A stretch of DNA of 64,000 nucleotides from Acidobacteria bacterium RIFCSPLOWO2_02_FULL_65_29. GTDB taxonomy: Bacteria > Acidobacteriota > Vicinamibacteria > Vicinamibacterales > CAVVIG01. The DNA is taken from NCBI GenBank assembly GCA_001767435.1, contig MEKT01000153.1, positions 1-64,000 of the forward strand, given 5' to 3'. Below the pieces are notes generated by a model. The model made no database searches. It was not told the origin of the DNA and saw nothing but the letters and a program-made list of their open reading frames with translations. The translations under genes were made by a program, and so were the position numbers. Positions 9,314-22,935 of this stretch are shown in pieces (within the stretch, counting starts at the first letter, position 1; each line of letters begins with the position of its first letter).

Positions 9314-10623
9314 AAATCGGGATCGTGATCCAGCGCTACGGCGCCGAAGTCCTCGGCGGATCCGAGCACCTGTGCCGCCTCGTGGCCGAGCGTCTCGCCG
9401 CGCAGCACGACGTCGAGGTACTGACCACGTGCGCGCGCGATTACGTGACCTGGAAGAACGAGTACCCCGAAGGCGCGGACCGGATTCGCGGCGTGTCTGT
9501 CCGACGGTTCGCCAATGCGCTGACGCGCGATCTCGAGGCGTTCAACACGTACTCGGACTGGATCTACAACAACCCGCATACGCGCCAAGACGAGATGGAG
9601 TGGCTCGAGCGGCAGGGCCCCTGGTGTCCCCCGCTCATCGAGTATCTGAAACGCAACCAGCAGCAATACGACGTGCTGGTCTTCTTCACCTACCTGTACG
9701 CGCCCACCGTCGTGGGGCTCGAGGTCAACCCTGGCAAGAGCGTGCTCGTCTCAACCGCCCACGACGAGCCCGCCATCCGTCTGGACATCTTCAAGGACGT
9801 GTTCTCGAAGCCCGGCGCGATCTGTTACCTCACCGACAGCGAGCGGCGCTTCGTGCAGGACACGTTCCCCGATCGACCGCTGCTCGAGGAAATCGTGGGC
9901 GTCGGCGTGGACATTCCCCAGCAGCAGCGCTATCCCCGTATGCCAGAAGATGTGTCTGCGCCACCCGATCCTGCGACATCTGGCGATGGGGAGCGCGATC
10001 AGCCGGCGCCGGCCCAGTCGGAGGCCGACGAGGAATCCGCACGCGATCTGTCCTCGCACGTGCTGGCGCGCGGCGCGGTGTTCAGGCGCCGGCATCGCCT
10101 GTACGGGCCGCTTGTGCTGTACGGGGGCCGGATCGATCCGGGCAAGGGCTGCGAGGAACTGATCGAATACTTCAGCGCCTACGTCAGGGACGGCGGCGAC
10201 GCCACGCTCGCGCTGATGGGCGCCAAGCTGATGTCGCTACCCGAGGAGCCGTTCATCCGTTTCGCCGGACGGCTGTCCGACGGCGAGCGCGATCAGGCCC
10301 TCGAAGCCGCGACGGTCGTCGTCTGCCCGTCGCCGTATGAGAGCCTGTCGCTGCTCGCGCTCGAAGCCCTGGCCGCCGGCACACCGGTCCTCGTCAATGC
10401 CCGGAGCGCCGTGCTCGTCGAGCACTGTGTGCGCAGCAACGGCGGATTGTTCTACGCCGATCGGGACGAGTTCGTGGAGTGCCTGAAGCTGATCATGGCC
10501 GACGCTCGGCTGCGGGAAGCGCTTGGAAGGAACGGGCGCGACTACGTCCGACAACACTATCGCTGGGACGTGGTGCTTGGGAAGTACGAGCGGATCTTCG
10601 CGAAGGTCAGGAACGCGCGATAA
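9310..10623 (+). CDS. Glycosyltransferase family 4 (type A paralogue)
   Basis: [52 protein letters not shown]...[19 protein letters not shown]...[25 protein letters not shown]. Confidence 0.9.
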   Translation: [437 protein letters not shown]

Positions 10624-10630
10624 AACGGCA

Positions 10631-10650
10631 CGACGATCGGGCGATCGTCG
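10631..10650. terminator. Stem-loop between convergent genes, possible terminator without U-tract
   Basis: CGACGATCG-GG-CGATCGTCG, 9-bp perfect arms. Confidence 0.35.
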
Positions 10651-10656
10651 ATCGCG

Positions 10657-12119
<1,463 letters not shown>

Positions 12120-12120
<1 letters not shown>

Positions 12121-15100
12121 CAGTGGGCCGCCCTTCGGGCGGGCGCCTCGGAGGCGAGCGGCAGCGTCAGCGTGAAACGCGTGCCTTGGCCGACCGCGCT
12201 GTCGCAACGAATCGTGCCCTCGTGCTCGTGTACGATGCCATAGGTGATGGAGAGCCCGAGGCCCGTGCCGCGGCCGATGTCCTTGGTCGTGAAGAATGGA
12301 TCGTAGATGCGGGCCAGCTGTTCGGGCGGAATCCCCGACCCCGTGTCGGCCACCGTCGCGACCAGATGTGATCGGTCGACGTGGGTCGTGACGGTGAGCC
12401 AGCCGCCGCGCGGCATCGCATCGCGGGCGTTCAGAAACAAGTTGAGGAACACCTGCTGCAGCTGGTGCTCGACTCCAACGACCATGGCCTGCGCGTCCGA
12501 CAGCTCGCGGCGGACTGTGATCCGACCGACCCCGAACTGATGCTCGAGAAGCGAGAGCACGTCGTTGATGACCTCGTTGAGGTCGACGCTGATGCGCTCG
12601 CCTTCGTTCGTCCCCGGACGCGACAGATTGAGGAGGCCGTTGACGATCTTCGCGGCGCGGAACGTCTGGCGCTCGATCTTCTCGAGGAGCGCCGTTTTGG
12701 GGTCGGCCGGGTCGGCGCCGTCGAGCAGCATCTGCGTGAAGCTCGAGATGCCCGTGAGCGGCGTGTTCACCTCGTGCGCGACGCCGGCGGCCAGAAGGCC
12801 GATCGACGCCATCTTCTCGGAGATCTGCAGCTGCTCCTCGAGCCGCACGCGGTCGGTGATGTTCTCGACGAGCAGGATCGTGCCGGCCACGGCGCCCGGA
12901 CCGGCGCGGCCCTGAAGGGGCACGGCCGTGGCGTTGACGAGCAGTCGCCGCGAGCCGCCACGGGAGGCGGCCGGCTGGGCCTGGGCCTGGACCTGGTCTA
13001 GGGCGGCGGGACCGGCGGCCAGCGGCACCTTGAACAGCGACGCCCCACGCGGATGTTCCAGTCGCGCCGCCCTGAGCGCGTCGACAAACGCGGGGTCGAA
13101 CACCTCGCCGAGCACCCGGCCAATCGCGTCGGCGCGTTTCACGCCGTAGAAACTCTCGAGCGCGTGGTTCCACCGGACGATCCGCTCGTCCGCGTCGAAG
13201 ACCACGAGCCCGTCGTCGAGCGACTCGAGAATGTTGTCGTTGAACTCGCGCATCCGGCCGAGCTCCTCGGCTTTGAGATGGAGCTGGCGGTAGAGGCGGC
13301 CGTTCTCGATGGCTGTCGCGACCTGGCTGGCCACTGCCGTGAGCAGCGAGAGGTCCTCGCTGTTGAACGGCTCGTCGATGTCCTTGCGGCCGAGGGCCAA
13401 CACCGCGATGGCCGCGCCCTCGAACACGCAAGGCACGAAGTAGTAGATGCCCTGGTCGCGCCAGAACTCGACTTCCTCCGCCGCGAAGAACGCGGCCGAG
13501 ATCGGATCGTCGAGCGCCACCGTGTGCCCGCCATCCAGACGCGTCACAAACGACGAGGCGCGCGTCAGCCGCGGCACGGCCTGCGCGAAGCCGAAGTCGC
13601 CGATCGTCCGGAAGTCGCCGTGCCGCTCGTCGGCCAGCATCAGCGAGATGCGGTCCGCGACGAGCGTCTCGATGATGCGCACGACGAGCCGCTGGCTCAA
13701 CCGGACGACGTCGAGGTCGCTGTTCAGGTCGCGCGCGAACCCGACGAGCGCCCGTCGGTAGTCGTACCGATCGCGATAGAACACGCGATCGAGCGCGTTC
13801 TGCACCGTGTCCTTGACCGGTTGCGCGAGCAGCACCACCACGAGCGTCGCCAGCCCGGCGACCACGTCTGTGTGCGCGTCGGCGTCGTTGGCGAAGGCGA
13901 ACGCGGCCAGCCGCCGCATCGCAAAGTAAAGGACGAAGCTCGCCGCGACAAACGCCGAGTAGGCCAGACCGCGCTTGATGATGACCTCGACGTCGCGCAG
14001 CCGGTAGCGCACGATCGCCGAGGCAAACGTCAGCGGCACCAGGCCGAGAAGAATCGCCGTGAGCTGCAGCGCGAGCGGCGGATCGGCGCCAAGTGCCCAC
14101 GGCAGCGCGTAGCCGATCGAAAACGGTCCGACGCCAAGAACGGTGCCCGACGCGATCCAGCGGAGCTGGCGCCGTCCCGTGAGCGACGTGATCTCGCCAA
14201 ACGCGCGCGTGAGCACGATGGCCGCCGCCGCGGCCGCGAGAAACAGATACACGTGCTCGCCGCGGTTCAAGAGATCGAACGCCCGAGAAAATGCCGGGCC
14301 CTCCGCCGCGCCGCGCGCCATCAGCGCCACCCGCGACCCGAACAGGACCAGAGCCGGCAGATACATCGCCGGCATCAAGACGCGCATCGGAAGCGCCTTG
14401 CGCCACGGCGGACGCGCCGGAAACACCAGCGTGAAATGCAGCAGGAGCGGCGGCAGGAGCGCCATCGCTACCGCGTCGCCCCAGAAGAAGACCCAGTCCA
14501 GGCGATCGAAGGGACCGTTGAATGAAAAGGTGAACACTCCGAAGAACGCGACGCACAGCCAGAAGAAATGAAGCGTCGCCTGGTCGCGTGGACGCCGCAG
14601 CCGCACGGACGCGCCGACCAGTAGCGTGAACAGACCCACACCCGCGAGCACGTAGTACATCGAGCCCGACGGCACCGCCGACAGAAGCGTCACCTCGAGC
14701 GCCTCGCGCGTCCCGAGCCGCAACAGCGTGTACGACAGCCGGTGGCCTTCGCGCCCCTCCCGCCCAAACGCGGCCACTTCACCCGGCGTGTGCACGGCCC
14801 GGCCGCCGACGGTCAAGAGCACGTCGCCTGGCTGGATGCCCGCGCGGGCGCCCGCGGAATCTCGCGCCACCTCGACAGCCGCCACGCCCTCGGCGCGGGC
14901 TTCCCACAGCACGCCGTCCTCGACGCCGGTCAGCCGGGCGCGCGTCGCGATGTTCGCGATGCCGAGTCCGATGAGCACGACCGCGACAATCGTCGCCAGC
15001 GCGGACCGACCCCACACCAGCCAGCGCGCCTCGCCGCGCTCGTTGCGCGTCGGGACGCCGCCCTCGCGGCCGTCGGAGCCGACCGGACCTGGCTGCTCAG

Positions 15101-15158
15101 TGGGCATAGCGGGAGCGCCCGGAGAGACGCTGCTGCCGCCCGAAGTAGCAAAGCTCAT
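12120..15158 (-). CDS. Membrane sensor histidine kinase with N-terminal PDZ domain, GAF, PAS, HisKA and HATPase
   Basis: PDZ-like SAGARAGIQPGDVLLTVGGRAVHTPGEV; multiple TM segments; PAS EFNDNILESLDDGLVVFDADERIVRWN; H-box LLAAGVAHEVNTPLTGISSFTQML; G-box VADTGSGIPPEQLARIYDPFFTTKDIGRGTGLGLSITYGIV. Confidence 0.93.
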
Positions 15159-15378
15159 ACCTTGAATGTGTCGCTCGAATCGCCTCTAAACTTCAGATAA
15201 ACCTATGGTTTTCAGCTTCGCCACCAATCGGACACCAGGCCGATTCCAAATTTACGTGTACTGCATTCAATATTGTGGATCTGAAGTGGGCCCTGTGGGT
15301 CAAGCTGCGTCAGACAGGGTGTTCAGGGCGGGACACCTACCCGGCCTATCTGACCCGACCCGACCCACCGGACCTCGG

Positions 15379-17262
15379 TCAGAACCGCATCGTGACGCCG
15401 CCGACGATCCGCTTGGGGGGGCGGACAACAAGCAGTTCGTCGTAGACGGTTTGGTCGGCTGCCGTGTCGCGGAAGAAATTACGGACCGCGACGAGCATCT
15501 CCCACTTGGCGTTGGTGAAGTTCAAGAACGGCAGCGATTGCCGGACCTGCACGTCGAAGCGGGAATCGACGCCGGGGCCTTCCGCGCCTTCGCCCGCGCG
15601 AGCAAAGCCATTGCTGACGCGGTACAGGACGAGCACGCGCGTCGACGTTTCCGGCACGTGCGTTTCGATCGACGTGGAGACGTCGTGAATGCGCTCGGCA
15701 TCGGCGCGGAGGACCGTCGGCGCGAGCAGCACGAAGTACCGGATGTCGTGGCCGGGCGCGAGTAGCGCGTTGGTCATCGAATAGGCGACCGAACCGCTCA
15801 CACGGGACGTGGTCGTACGAAATTCGGCGATGCACCCGGTGGCGCTGGCATCGCCGGCGTTGCCCACGACGTAGTGGCCGATCTTCGCATTCGGCTGCTC
15901 GGGCATGTCGAGGCCAAACAGCGTGACGAGCTGGTCGTCCACGCGCTCGCGGAACGCGCCGAGCGCGACCGTCGATCCGGCGATGTCGTGTTCGACCTCT
16001 ACGGCCACGCGGCTCGCGCGCTCGGCCTCGAACCTGCCGCTCCGCGTGATCGACGAGAACGTTCGCTGCGGGGGGAGCCAGATGCCGCTGTCGGCCGGGG
16101 GCAGAAATTCTTCGGCGCCTGGCGCCTGTGCCCACTTCGACACCTCGGCGCTGACGCGCGTGTGCTCGGCGGGTGCCGCCGTGAGCTCCACGCGTGGACT
16201 GAGCAGGCTGCGGTTGTCCAGGTAGTCGTACCGCGCGTAACGCGCGCCGAACGTGACGCCGAACGCCGGCGAGATGGCAAACGTATCGAAGGCATGGATG
16301 GCGCCCGCGTTGCGGCTGCCGTCGGTCACGTCGCGCAGCGCCAGCGGGTTGCCGCCGTCGTAGCGCTGCGTGCTGTACGACATCCCCAGGTTGTAGGTGT
16401 GGCGGGCGGGCACCCGCGTGGCGTAGGAGCCGGCCAGAATCCACGAGGAGATGTCTGCCTGGTTGAGCGCGCCGCGAATCGTCCAGTCGGCGCTCGTCCC
16501 GACAGGCGCGCCAAGGCGGACGTACGCAATGCCGCGCGACAGGTTGTCGGACGCAAACAGCTGTTCTGGCGTGTCGAACGAGCCCGTCGTCAAGAGATTC
16601 AACTGGCCCGAGAACGGCGTGTCGACGAAAAAGCCGGTGGCGATGCGCGCCAGCGAGCCGGCGCCGGCCGGACGCTCGTCGACGAGGACCACATCGGGCA
16701 GCGTCGTGTCCTTCAGGATGCCGCGGCGCGCGTGCCGTAGTCGCCACGCGAGCTCACCCTGATCGCCGGCGACAGTCGAGCCGGACTCGTCGGCGTCACG
16801 CTCGGGTTCGAGCGCCGCAGGCGCCTGGTCGGGCACCCCGGCCACGCCCGCCGCCAGTACGGTCGACGCGTCTCGACGCCGGAGAGCAATCGCCGAGACG
16901 GCGCGTCCACCCGGACGGACGTCGACCATCTGCGCGCGCGGTGCGACGTACCCGGTGATGTGGGCACGGAGAAGATAGGGACCGGGCGGCAGGGCCGGCA
17001 GGTCGAAGCGACCCTGGTGATCCGTCACGGCGACCGAGGGCGATGCGCCGACGGCCGAAACCACGGCTCCCGCCACCGGCGCGCCGGTCTCGTCGCGAAC
17101 GATGCCTTGAATCGAGCCCGAGGCGAACGCGGCGGGAGACCCCGCGGCCGGTGCCGACGATCCGACTGGGCCCTGCGCGTGCGCAAGGACCGCAAGTACA
17201 GGGAGACCCAGAAGCATCAGGCTGCCCGCCGCCGACGCGATCCATCTGGATCTGTTCGTCAT
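15379..17262 (-). CDS. Carboxypeptidase-regulatory-like domain / outer-membrane beta-barrel (TonB-receptor-like) protein
   Basis: Signal peptide; IQGIVRDETGAPVAGAVVSAVGASPSVAVTDHQGRFDLPALPPGPYLLRAHITGY; long beta-barrel-like C-terminal region; terminal aromatic residue (MRF). Confidence 0.75.
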   Translation of the reverse strand: MTNRSRWIASAAGSLMLLGLPVLAVLAHAQGPVGSSAPAAGSPAAFASGSIQGIVRDETGAPVAGAVVSAVGASPSVAVTDHQGRFDLPALPPGPYLLRAHITGYVAPRAQMVDVRPGGRAVSAIALRRRDASTVLAAGVAGVPDQAPAALEPERDADESGSTVAGDQGELAWRLRHARRGILKDTTLPDVVLVDERPAGAGSLARIATGFFVDTPFSGQLNLLTTGSFDTPEQLFASDNLSRGIAYVRLGAPVGTSADWTIRGALNQADISSWILAGSYATRVPARHTYNLGMSYSTQRYDGGNPLALRDVTDGSRNAGAIHAFDTFAISPAFGVTFGARYARYDYLDNRSLLSPRVELTAAPAEHTRVSAEVSKWAQAPGAEEFLPPADSGIWLPPQRTFSSITRSGRFEAERASRVAVEVEHDIAGSTVALGAFRERVDDQLVTLFGLDMPEQPNAKIGHYVVGNAGDASATGCIAEFRTTTSRVSGSVAYSMTNALLAPGHDIRYFVLLAPTVLRADAERIHDVSTSIETHVPETSTRVLVLYRVSNGFARAGEGAEGPGVDSRFDVQVRQSLPFLNFTNAKWEMLVAVRNFFRDTAADQTVYDELLVVRPPKRIVGGVTMRF

Positions 17263-17343
17263 GTCCCCTGCTCTTTCGCGGCTTTGCGGCTTCTTGCCTC
17301 CGGGACCCTCACGTGGCCCCGGGACGGCCGGGTCGTCCCGGCC

Positions 17344-18390
17344 CTATGAGCCTGCAACCGAGAAGTTCACGTCTCGAATCAGCGACTTGTCCGCAAGCTT
17401 GTCCGTCACCTTGATCTCGAGGCGGTACTCACCTTCCGGGAACGACGCCAGGGGCACCGCCTGGCCCGTCTGGAGCTGGTGACCAGCCGCGAAATCGAAC
17501 TGCGGCGGCAACGTCTGCGCGTTCAGATTCTGCGGGGTGGTCTTGTTGAAGAACTTCTCGGCGCCCGCCTGCTTCACGTAAAAGTTGTATTCGACGACGA
17601 CGTCGGGCTTGTTGCCGCTGTCGGTCTTCGGATTGTAGATGAGCAGGAAGGTCGACAGCTCGCCCTTCTTCGTAAACGCCGTGCTCAGCTCGGGAGTGAT
17701 CTCCATGCCGCCGATGACGTACGGCCGCTCGACCTGCTGCTGCGGCGTGAGCGGGGCGGGCAGCGGATCGAGCCGTCCCACGAAGACCGAGCTCGTGTTG
17801 AGCTCGCCGTTCCACAGATCGGGGATCTCGACGGTTTTCTTGATGACCGAGATCTTGAGCGGCGGCGCGTTTCTCGGCGGCTTCTCGGGCGTCGGCTCCT
17901 TCACGACCACGTACAGGTCGTAGGTGCCGGGCAGCGCCGCGAACGACCGGCCAATGCGCGCGTTCGCGCCGTCGGCGGCACTGACCGTGACCGGCGTGAG
18001 GCCCTCGTAGACGAACTGCGGCACGGCCGGTTTCTTGTCGTCCTTCTTCCCACTCGCGGGCGCGGCCGCCGGAGGCGCCGCCGTCGACACGAGGCGCCAA
18101 TACATCATCAGGCCCTTGGCCTGCGTCTTCGACGCGTCGATGCCAACGATGAAAGGCACGTACTGTTGGTTGCCCGACGCCTTGAGGATGTCGTCGCGCA
18201 GCCAGGTGAGTGACAGGTCGTTGGGGGCGTTGGCCGCCGCGCCAGCCACGAGGGCGTAGATCGCGTCGCGCTCCTTCTCTTCGGCCTTCGTCAATTTCCG
18301 TTGCGCGGGAGGATTCTGCGCGGACAACACGACCGACAACAGAAACGCCGCGAGGGAGCCGAGCGCGATTGCACTACGCCGAAATGCCAT
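17344..18390 (-). CDS. Secreted hypothetical protein
   Basis: Signal peptide MAFRRSAIALGSLAAFLLSVVLSAQN; open frame with no family I can name confidently. Confidence 0.7.
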   Translation of the reverse strand: MAFRRSAIALGSLAAFLLSVVLSAQNPPAQRKLTKAEEKERDAIYALVAGAAANAPNDLSLTWLRDDILKASGNQQYVPFIVGIDASKTQAKGLMMYWRLVSTAAPPAAAPASGKKDDKKPAVPQFVYEGLTPVTVSAADGANARIGRSFAALPGTYDLYVVVKEPTPEKPPRNAPPLKISVIKKTVEIPDLWNGELNTSSVFVGRLDPLPAPLTPQQQVERPYVIGGMEITPELSTAFTKKGELSTFLLIYNPKTDSGNKPDVVVEYNFYVKQAGAEKFFNKTTPQNLNAQTLPPQFDFAAGHQLQTGQAVPLASFPEGEYRLEIKVTDKLADKSLIRDVNFSVAGS

Positions 18391-18573
18391 GATGCCGTTC
18401 TCCAAAAGGTTAAGCGCTACGGTCGAACAGCCCATGATAGGCGCGCTGAAACGTCAAGTCAAACTGTTCACGCGGCAGCACTTCAGACCTGAGAGGTGAT
18501 CGGCTCGCTGTGCTATTATCGCCAGCCCCGGCGGTCACGACGCGCGCGTGGAACCGCCCGTGGATTGCCCCCC

Positions 18574-19863
18574 ATGTCGGCGCCAGTAGACGACAGCCTC
18601 GTAATCGTGCTGGCGGGCGGCGCCGGCGAGCGCCTCTATCCGCTGACGAAGGAGCGCGCCAAACCGGCCGTGTATTTCGGTGGGCCCTACCGGATCATCG
18701 ACTTCGTCCTGAGCAACTGCATCAATTCCGGCCTGCGCCACATCTTCATCGCTACCCAGTACAAGTCGCTCTCGCTCAACCGGCACGTCCGCATGGGATG
18801 GAGCATCGTGTCGGAGGAGCTCGGCGAGTTTGTCGAAATCCTTCCGCCCCAGAAGCGCGTGAGCGATCACTGGTACCAGGGCACGGCCGACGCCGTGTAC
18901 CAGAACCTCTATTCGATCATCGACGAGAACCCACGTCGGCTGATCGTGCTCTCGGGCGACCACGTCTACAAGATGGACTACGCGCGCATGGTGCGCGTTC
19001 ACCAGGAGCGCGGCGCGACCGTCACGCTCGCGGCGATAGAAGTGCCTATCGCCGACGCCGGCCGCTTCGGCATCGTGTCGATCGACGATCAGGAGCGCGT
19101 CATCGGCTTCGACGAGAAGCCGCAGCAGGCCACGGCCATTCCGGGAGCGCCCGACCTGGCGCTGGCCTCGATGGGCGTCTACATCTTCGACACCGACGTG
19201 CTCGTGCAGGCCCTCGAAGCCGACGCCGCTCAGCAGACGAACCACGATTTCGGCAAGGACATCATCCCGGCGCTCATCGATCGGCAGCCGGTGTACGCGT
19301 ACCGGTTCTACGACGAGAACAAGAAGTCGTCGAAGTACTGGCGCGACATTGGGACGCTCGACGCCTACTTCGAAGCGAACATGGATCTCTGCCAGGTGAA
19401 CCCGGAGTTCAACCTCTACGATCCGGAGTGGCCGCTGCGGACGCATCAGCCGCAGTCGCCGCCGGCGAAGTTCGTGTTCGCTGAAACCGGCGCGCGGTGC
19501 GGGCAGGCGCTCGACTCGGTCATCTCACCGGGGTGCATCGTCTCGGGGAGCACGATTCACGGCAGCGTGCTCTGCCCCAACGTGCGCGTGCACAGCTTCT
19601 GCCGGATCGAGCAGTCCATTCTCATGCCGGGCGTGCGCGTCGGCCGACACGCCCGCATCCGGCGGGCCATCATCGACCGCGACGTGCTCATCCCGCGCGG
19701 AGCGCTCATCGGCTACGACGTGGACGAAGACCGCCGGCGCCATACCGTGAGCGAATCCGGCGTCGTCGTCGTGACCACCGACGACGAGCCGCTGGTGACG
19801 CCGCCGAGCGAAGAAGCCCTGCGACTCGAGGCCGAGGCGGACCGCCGCGGGGGCGGAGGGTAG
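18574..19863 (+). CDS. glgC: Glucose-1-phosphate adenylyltransferase
   Basis: VIVLAGGAGERLYPLTKERAKPAVYFGGPYRIIDFVLSNCINSGLRHIFIATQYKSLSLNRHV...YQGTADAVYQNL...LSGDHVYKMDY. Confidence 0.96.
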   Translation: MSAPVDDSLVIVLAGGAGERLYPLTKERAKPAVYFGGPYRIIDFVLSNCINSGLRHIFIATQYKSLSLNRHVRMGWSIVSEELGEFVEILPPQKRVSDHWYQGTADAVYQNLYSIIDENPRRLIVLSGDHVYKMDYARMVRVHQERGATVTLAAIEVPIADAGRFGIVSIDDQERVIGFDEKPQQATAIPGAPDLALASMGVYIFDTDVLVQALEADAAQQTNHDFGKDIIPALIDRQPVYAYRFYDENKKSSKYWRDIGTLDAYFEANMDLCQVNPEFNLYDPEWPLRTHQPQSPPAKFVFAETGARCGQALDSVISPGCIVSGSTIHGSVLCPNVRVHSFCRIEQSILMPGVRVGRHARIRRAIIDRDVLIPRGALIGYDVDEDRRRHTVSESGVVVVTTDDEPLVTPPSEEALRLEAEADRRGGGG

Positions 19864-19867
19864 CCAG

Positions 19868-19904
19868 GACAAGCCACGAAGACACGAAAACACGAAGAGG
19901 AAAG
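19868..19904. repeat. Short octamer array (ACACGAAG/A)
   Basis: gccacgaagacacgaaaacacgaagagg between glgC and eno. Confidence 0.6.
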
Positions 19905-19931
19905 TCTTGGATTCGTTCCTGGGAGGGTTGA

Positions 19932-21323
<1,392 letters not shown>

Positions 21324-21338
21324 CAGAGCTTTCCTCAT

Positions 21339-22088
21339 ATGCACAAAGTCGTCCTGCTCCGCCACGGCGAAAGCAGCTGGAACAAGGAAAACCGCTTTAC
21401 CGGCTGGACCGACGTCGATCTGTCGGAGCAAGGAAGCGCCGAGGCGCGGGAGGCGGGCCGTTTGCTGCGCGACGGCGGCTACGAGTTCGACATCGCTTAC
21501 ACTTCGGTCCTCAAGCGCGCGATTCGCACGCTGAACCTGGCGCTCGACGAGCTGGACCAGACTTGGATTCCGGTGGAGAAAAGCTGGCGGCTGAACGAGC
21601 GGCACTACGGCGCGCTCCAGGGGTTGAACAAGGCCGAAACCGCCGCGCAGCACGGCGAGGCGCAGGTCAAGATCTGGCGCAGAAGCTACGACATCCCGCC
21701 GCCGCCCCTCTTGCCCGACGATGAGCGCCATCCGGGGCGGGACCGGCGATACGCGTCGCTCGCACCGACCGAGCTGCCGCTGACCGAGTCGTTGAAAGAC
21801 ACCGTCGCGCGGTTTCTGCCGTATTGGCATGGCACGCTGGCGCCAGCCGTTCGATCGGGCACGCGGGTGCTCATCGCCGCTCACGGCAACAGCCTGCGCG
21901 CGCTCGTGAAATACCTCGATGAGATCTCGGAAGCGGATATCGTCGAGCTGAATATCCCAACGGGCATACCGCTCGTGTACGAGCTCGGCGAGGACCTCGC
22001 GCCGATTCGCCATCATTACCTCGGCGATCCGGCCGCGGCCGCCACCGCCGCGGCTCGCGTGGCGGCGCAGGCCAGGGCGAAAAGTTAG
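21339..22088 (+). CDS. gpmA: 2,3-bisphosphoglycerate-dependent phosphoglycerate mutase
   Basis: [32 protein letters not shown]...[12 protein letters not shown]...[16 protein letters not shown]...[15 protein letters not shown]. Confidence 0.97.
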   Translation: MHKVVLLRHGESSWNKENRFTGWTDVDLSEQGSAEAREAGRLLRDGGYEFDIAYTSVLKRAIRTLNLALDELDQTWIPVEKSWRLNERHYGALQGLNKAETAAQHGEAQVKIWRRSYDIPPPPLLPDDERHPGRDRRYASLAPTELPLTESLKDTVARFLPYWHGTLAPAVRSGTRVLIAAHGNSLRALVKYLDEISEADIVELNIPTGIPLVYELGEDLAPIRHHYLGDPAAAATAAARVAAQARAKS

Positions 22089-22117
22089 AAGTGAGATGTC
22101 AGAAGTTTGAAGGACTC
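22084..22117. repeat. Heptamer array (AGAAGTT), left arm flanking the TA pair
   Basis: agttagaagtgagatgtcagaagtttgaaggact; contains the gpmA stop. Confidence 0.85.
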
Positions 22118-22574
22118 AGGTATCGTCGCCGGCGGGCGCGATGATCGCGAGCGTCGCGTGCGTGGCGCCTACCACCGCGCCGAGCGGGATACTCTGATCG
22201 AAGGTCGCGAGCTTCCCGCCCATCTTCTTCGCAAGACCCAGTAGATAGATGTCCGTGAGCTGCCGGGGGCCGCTCACGAATAACGGGTTGAAGAGCTTCG
22301 GATCGCGGAGCGAGACCGAATCGGGCCAGAAAATATGATGGCCACTCGCACAGAACCTGCGCAGATGCTCAATCGTGTCCGCCGCGCGTAAGTTGAAGAC
22401 GCCAGAGCCGGAATGGTTCACGAGACGAACAAAGCCGTTTTCCGTCAGCGGACACGTGGCCCAGCCGTCCGCGTGGTGGTCGGCGAACCAGTCATGGGCA
22501 ATTTCGTGATGAACGTGCTCCGGGTCGAAAAGCGCCAGCAGGATGTTTACATCGAGCAGCGCCGGACGGCTCAA
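22116..22574 (-). CDS. PIN-domain (VapC-like) toxin
   Basis: ALLDVNILLALFDPEHVHHEIAHDWF...CPLTENGFVRL...LTDIYLLGLAKKMGGKLATFDQSI; ATGA overlap with the upstream antitoxin. Confidence 0.85.
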   Translation of the reverse strand: MSRPALLDVNILLALFDPEHVHHEIAHDWFADHHADGWATCPLTENGFVRLVNHSGSGVFNLRAADTIEHLRRFCASGHHIFWPDSVSLRDPKLFNPLFVSGPRQLTDIYLLGLAKKMGGKLATFDQSIPLGAVVGATHATLAIIAPAGDDT

Positions 22575-22801
22575 GACTCGTCGTCCCTGAGCTCGTTCAC
22601 CCGTTTCATCGTCATGATCGGACCGCCGGGTCGACGGGGCAGCAGCGGGACGCCGTTGCGGATTTTCTGGTGGGGCCCCTTCGGCGCGAGACCCTTGCGG
22701 ACCAGCTCGGACACCATCTGCCCGGCGGTCTTGCCGTAGTACTCACCGAGTTCCTTGGCGGCCTGAAGGACGTCTTCGTCGAGGTCCAATGTGGTGCGCA
22801 T
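22571..22801 (-). CDS. VapB-like (RHH-type) antitoxin
   Basis: MRTTLDLDEDVLQAAKELGEYYGKTAGQMVSELVRKGL. Confidence 0.8.
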   Translation of the reverse strand: MRTTLDLDEDVLQAAKELGEYYGKTAGQMVSELVRKGLAPKGPHQKIRNGVPLLPRRPGGPIMTMKRVNELRDDES

Positions 22802-22862
22802 GCATCAATCATCACGCATCACGCATCAGAGGTCAATGGCTCCAGACTTCAGGCTCCAGGCT
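22801..22862. repeat. Short arrays CATCACG-like and CTCCAGRCT-like
   Basis: catcaatcatcacgcatcacgcatcagagg ... ctccagacttcaggctccaggctg. Confidence 0.65.
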
Positions 22863-22935
22863 GTGCCACGCCCGTCAAATTCAGGCCCTCTGACGACGAG
22901 AGGGCCGGCCCGCGCGAAGCGAACCGGCCCCTTAC

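Noticed and set aside
9946-10010. Possible palindromic insertion (GCCAGAAGATGTGTC...GCGACATCTGGC) in the fourth glycosyltransferase
   Set aside because: Complementarity is weak and only one copy was noticed. Left as a possibility, not reported as a finding.
12123-14571. Several long plus-strand ORFs antisense to the histidine kinase
   Set aside because: Arg/Glu-rich composition typical of antisense frames in GC-rich genes; the kinase frame has clear domain motifs.
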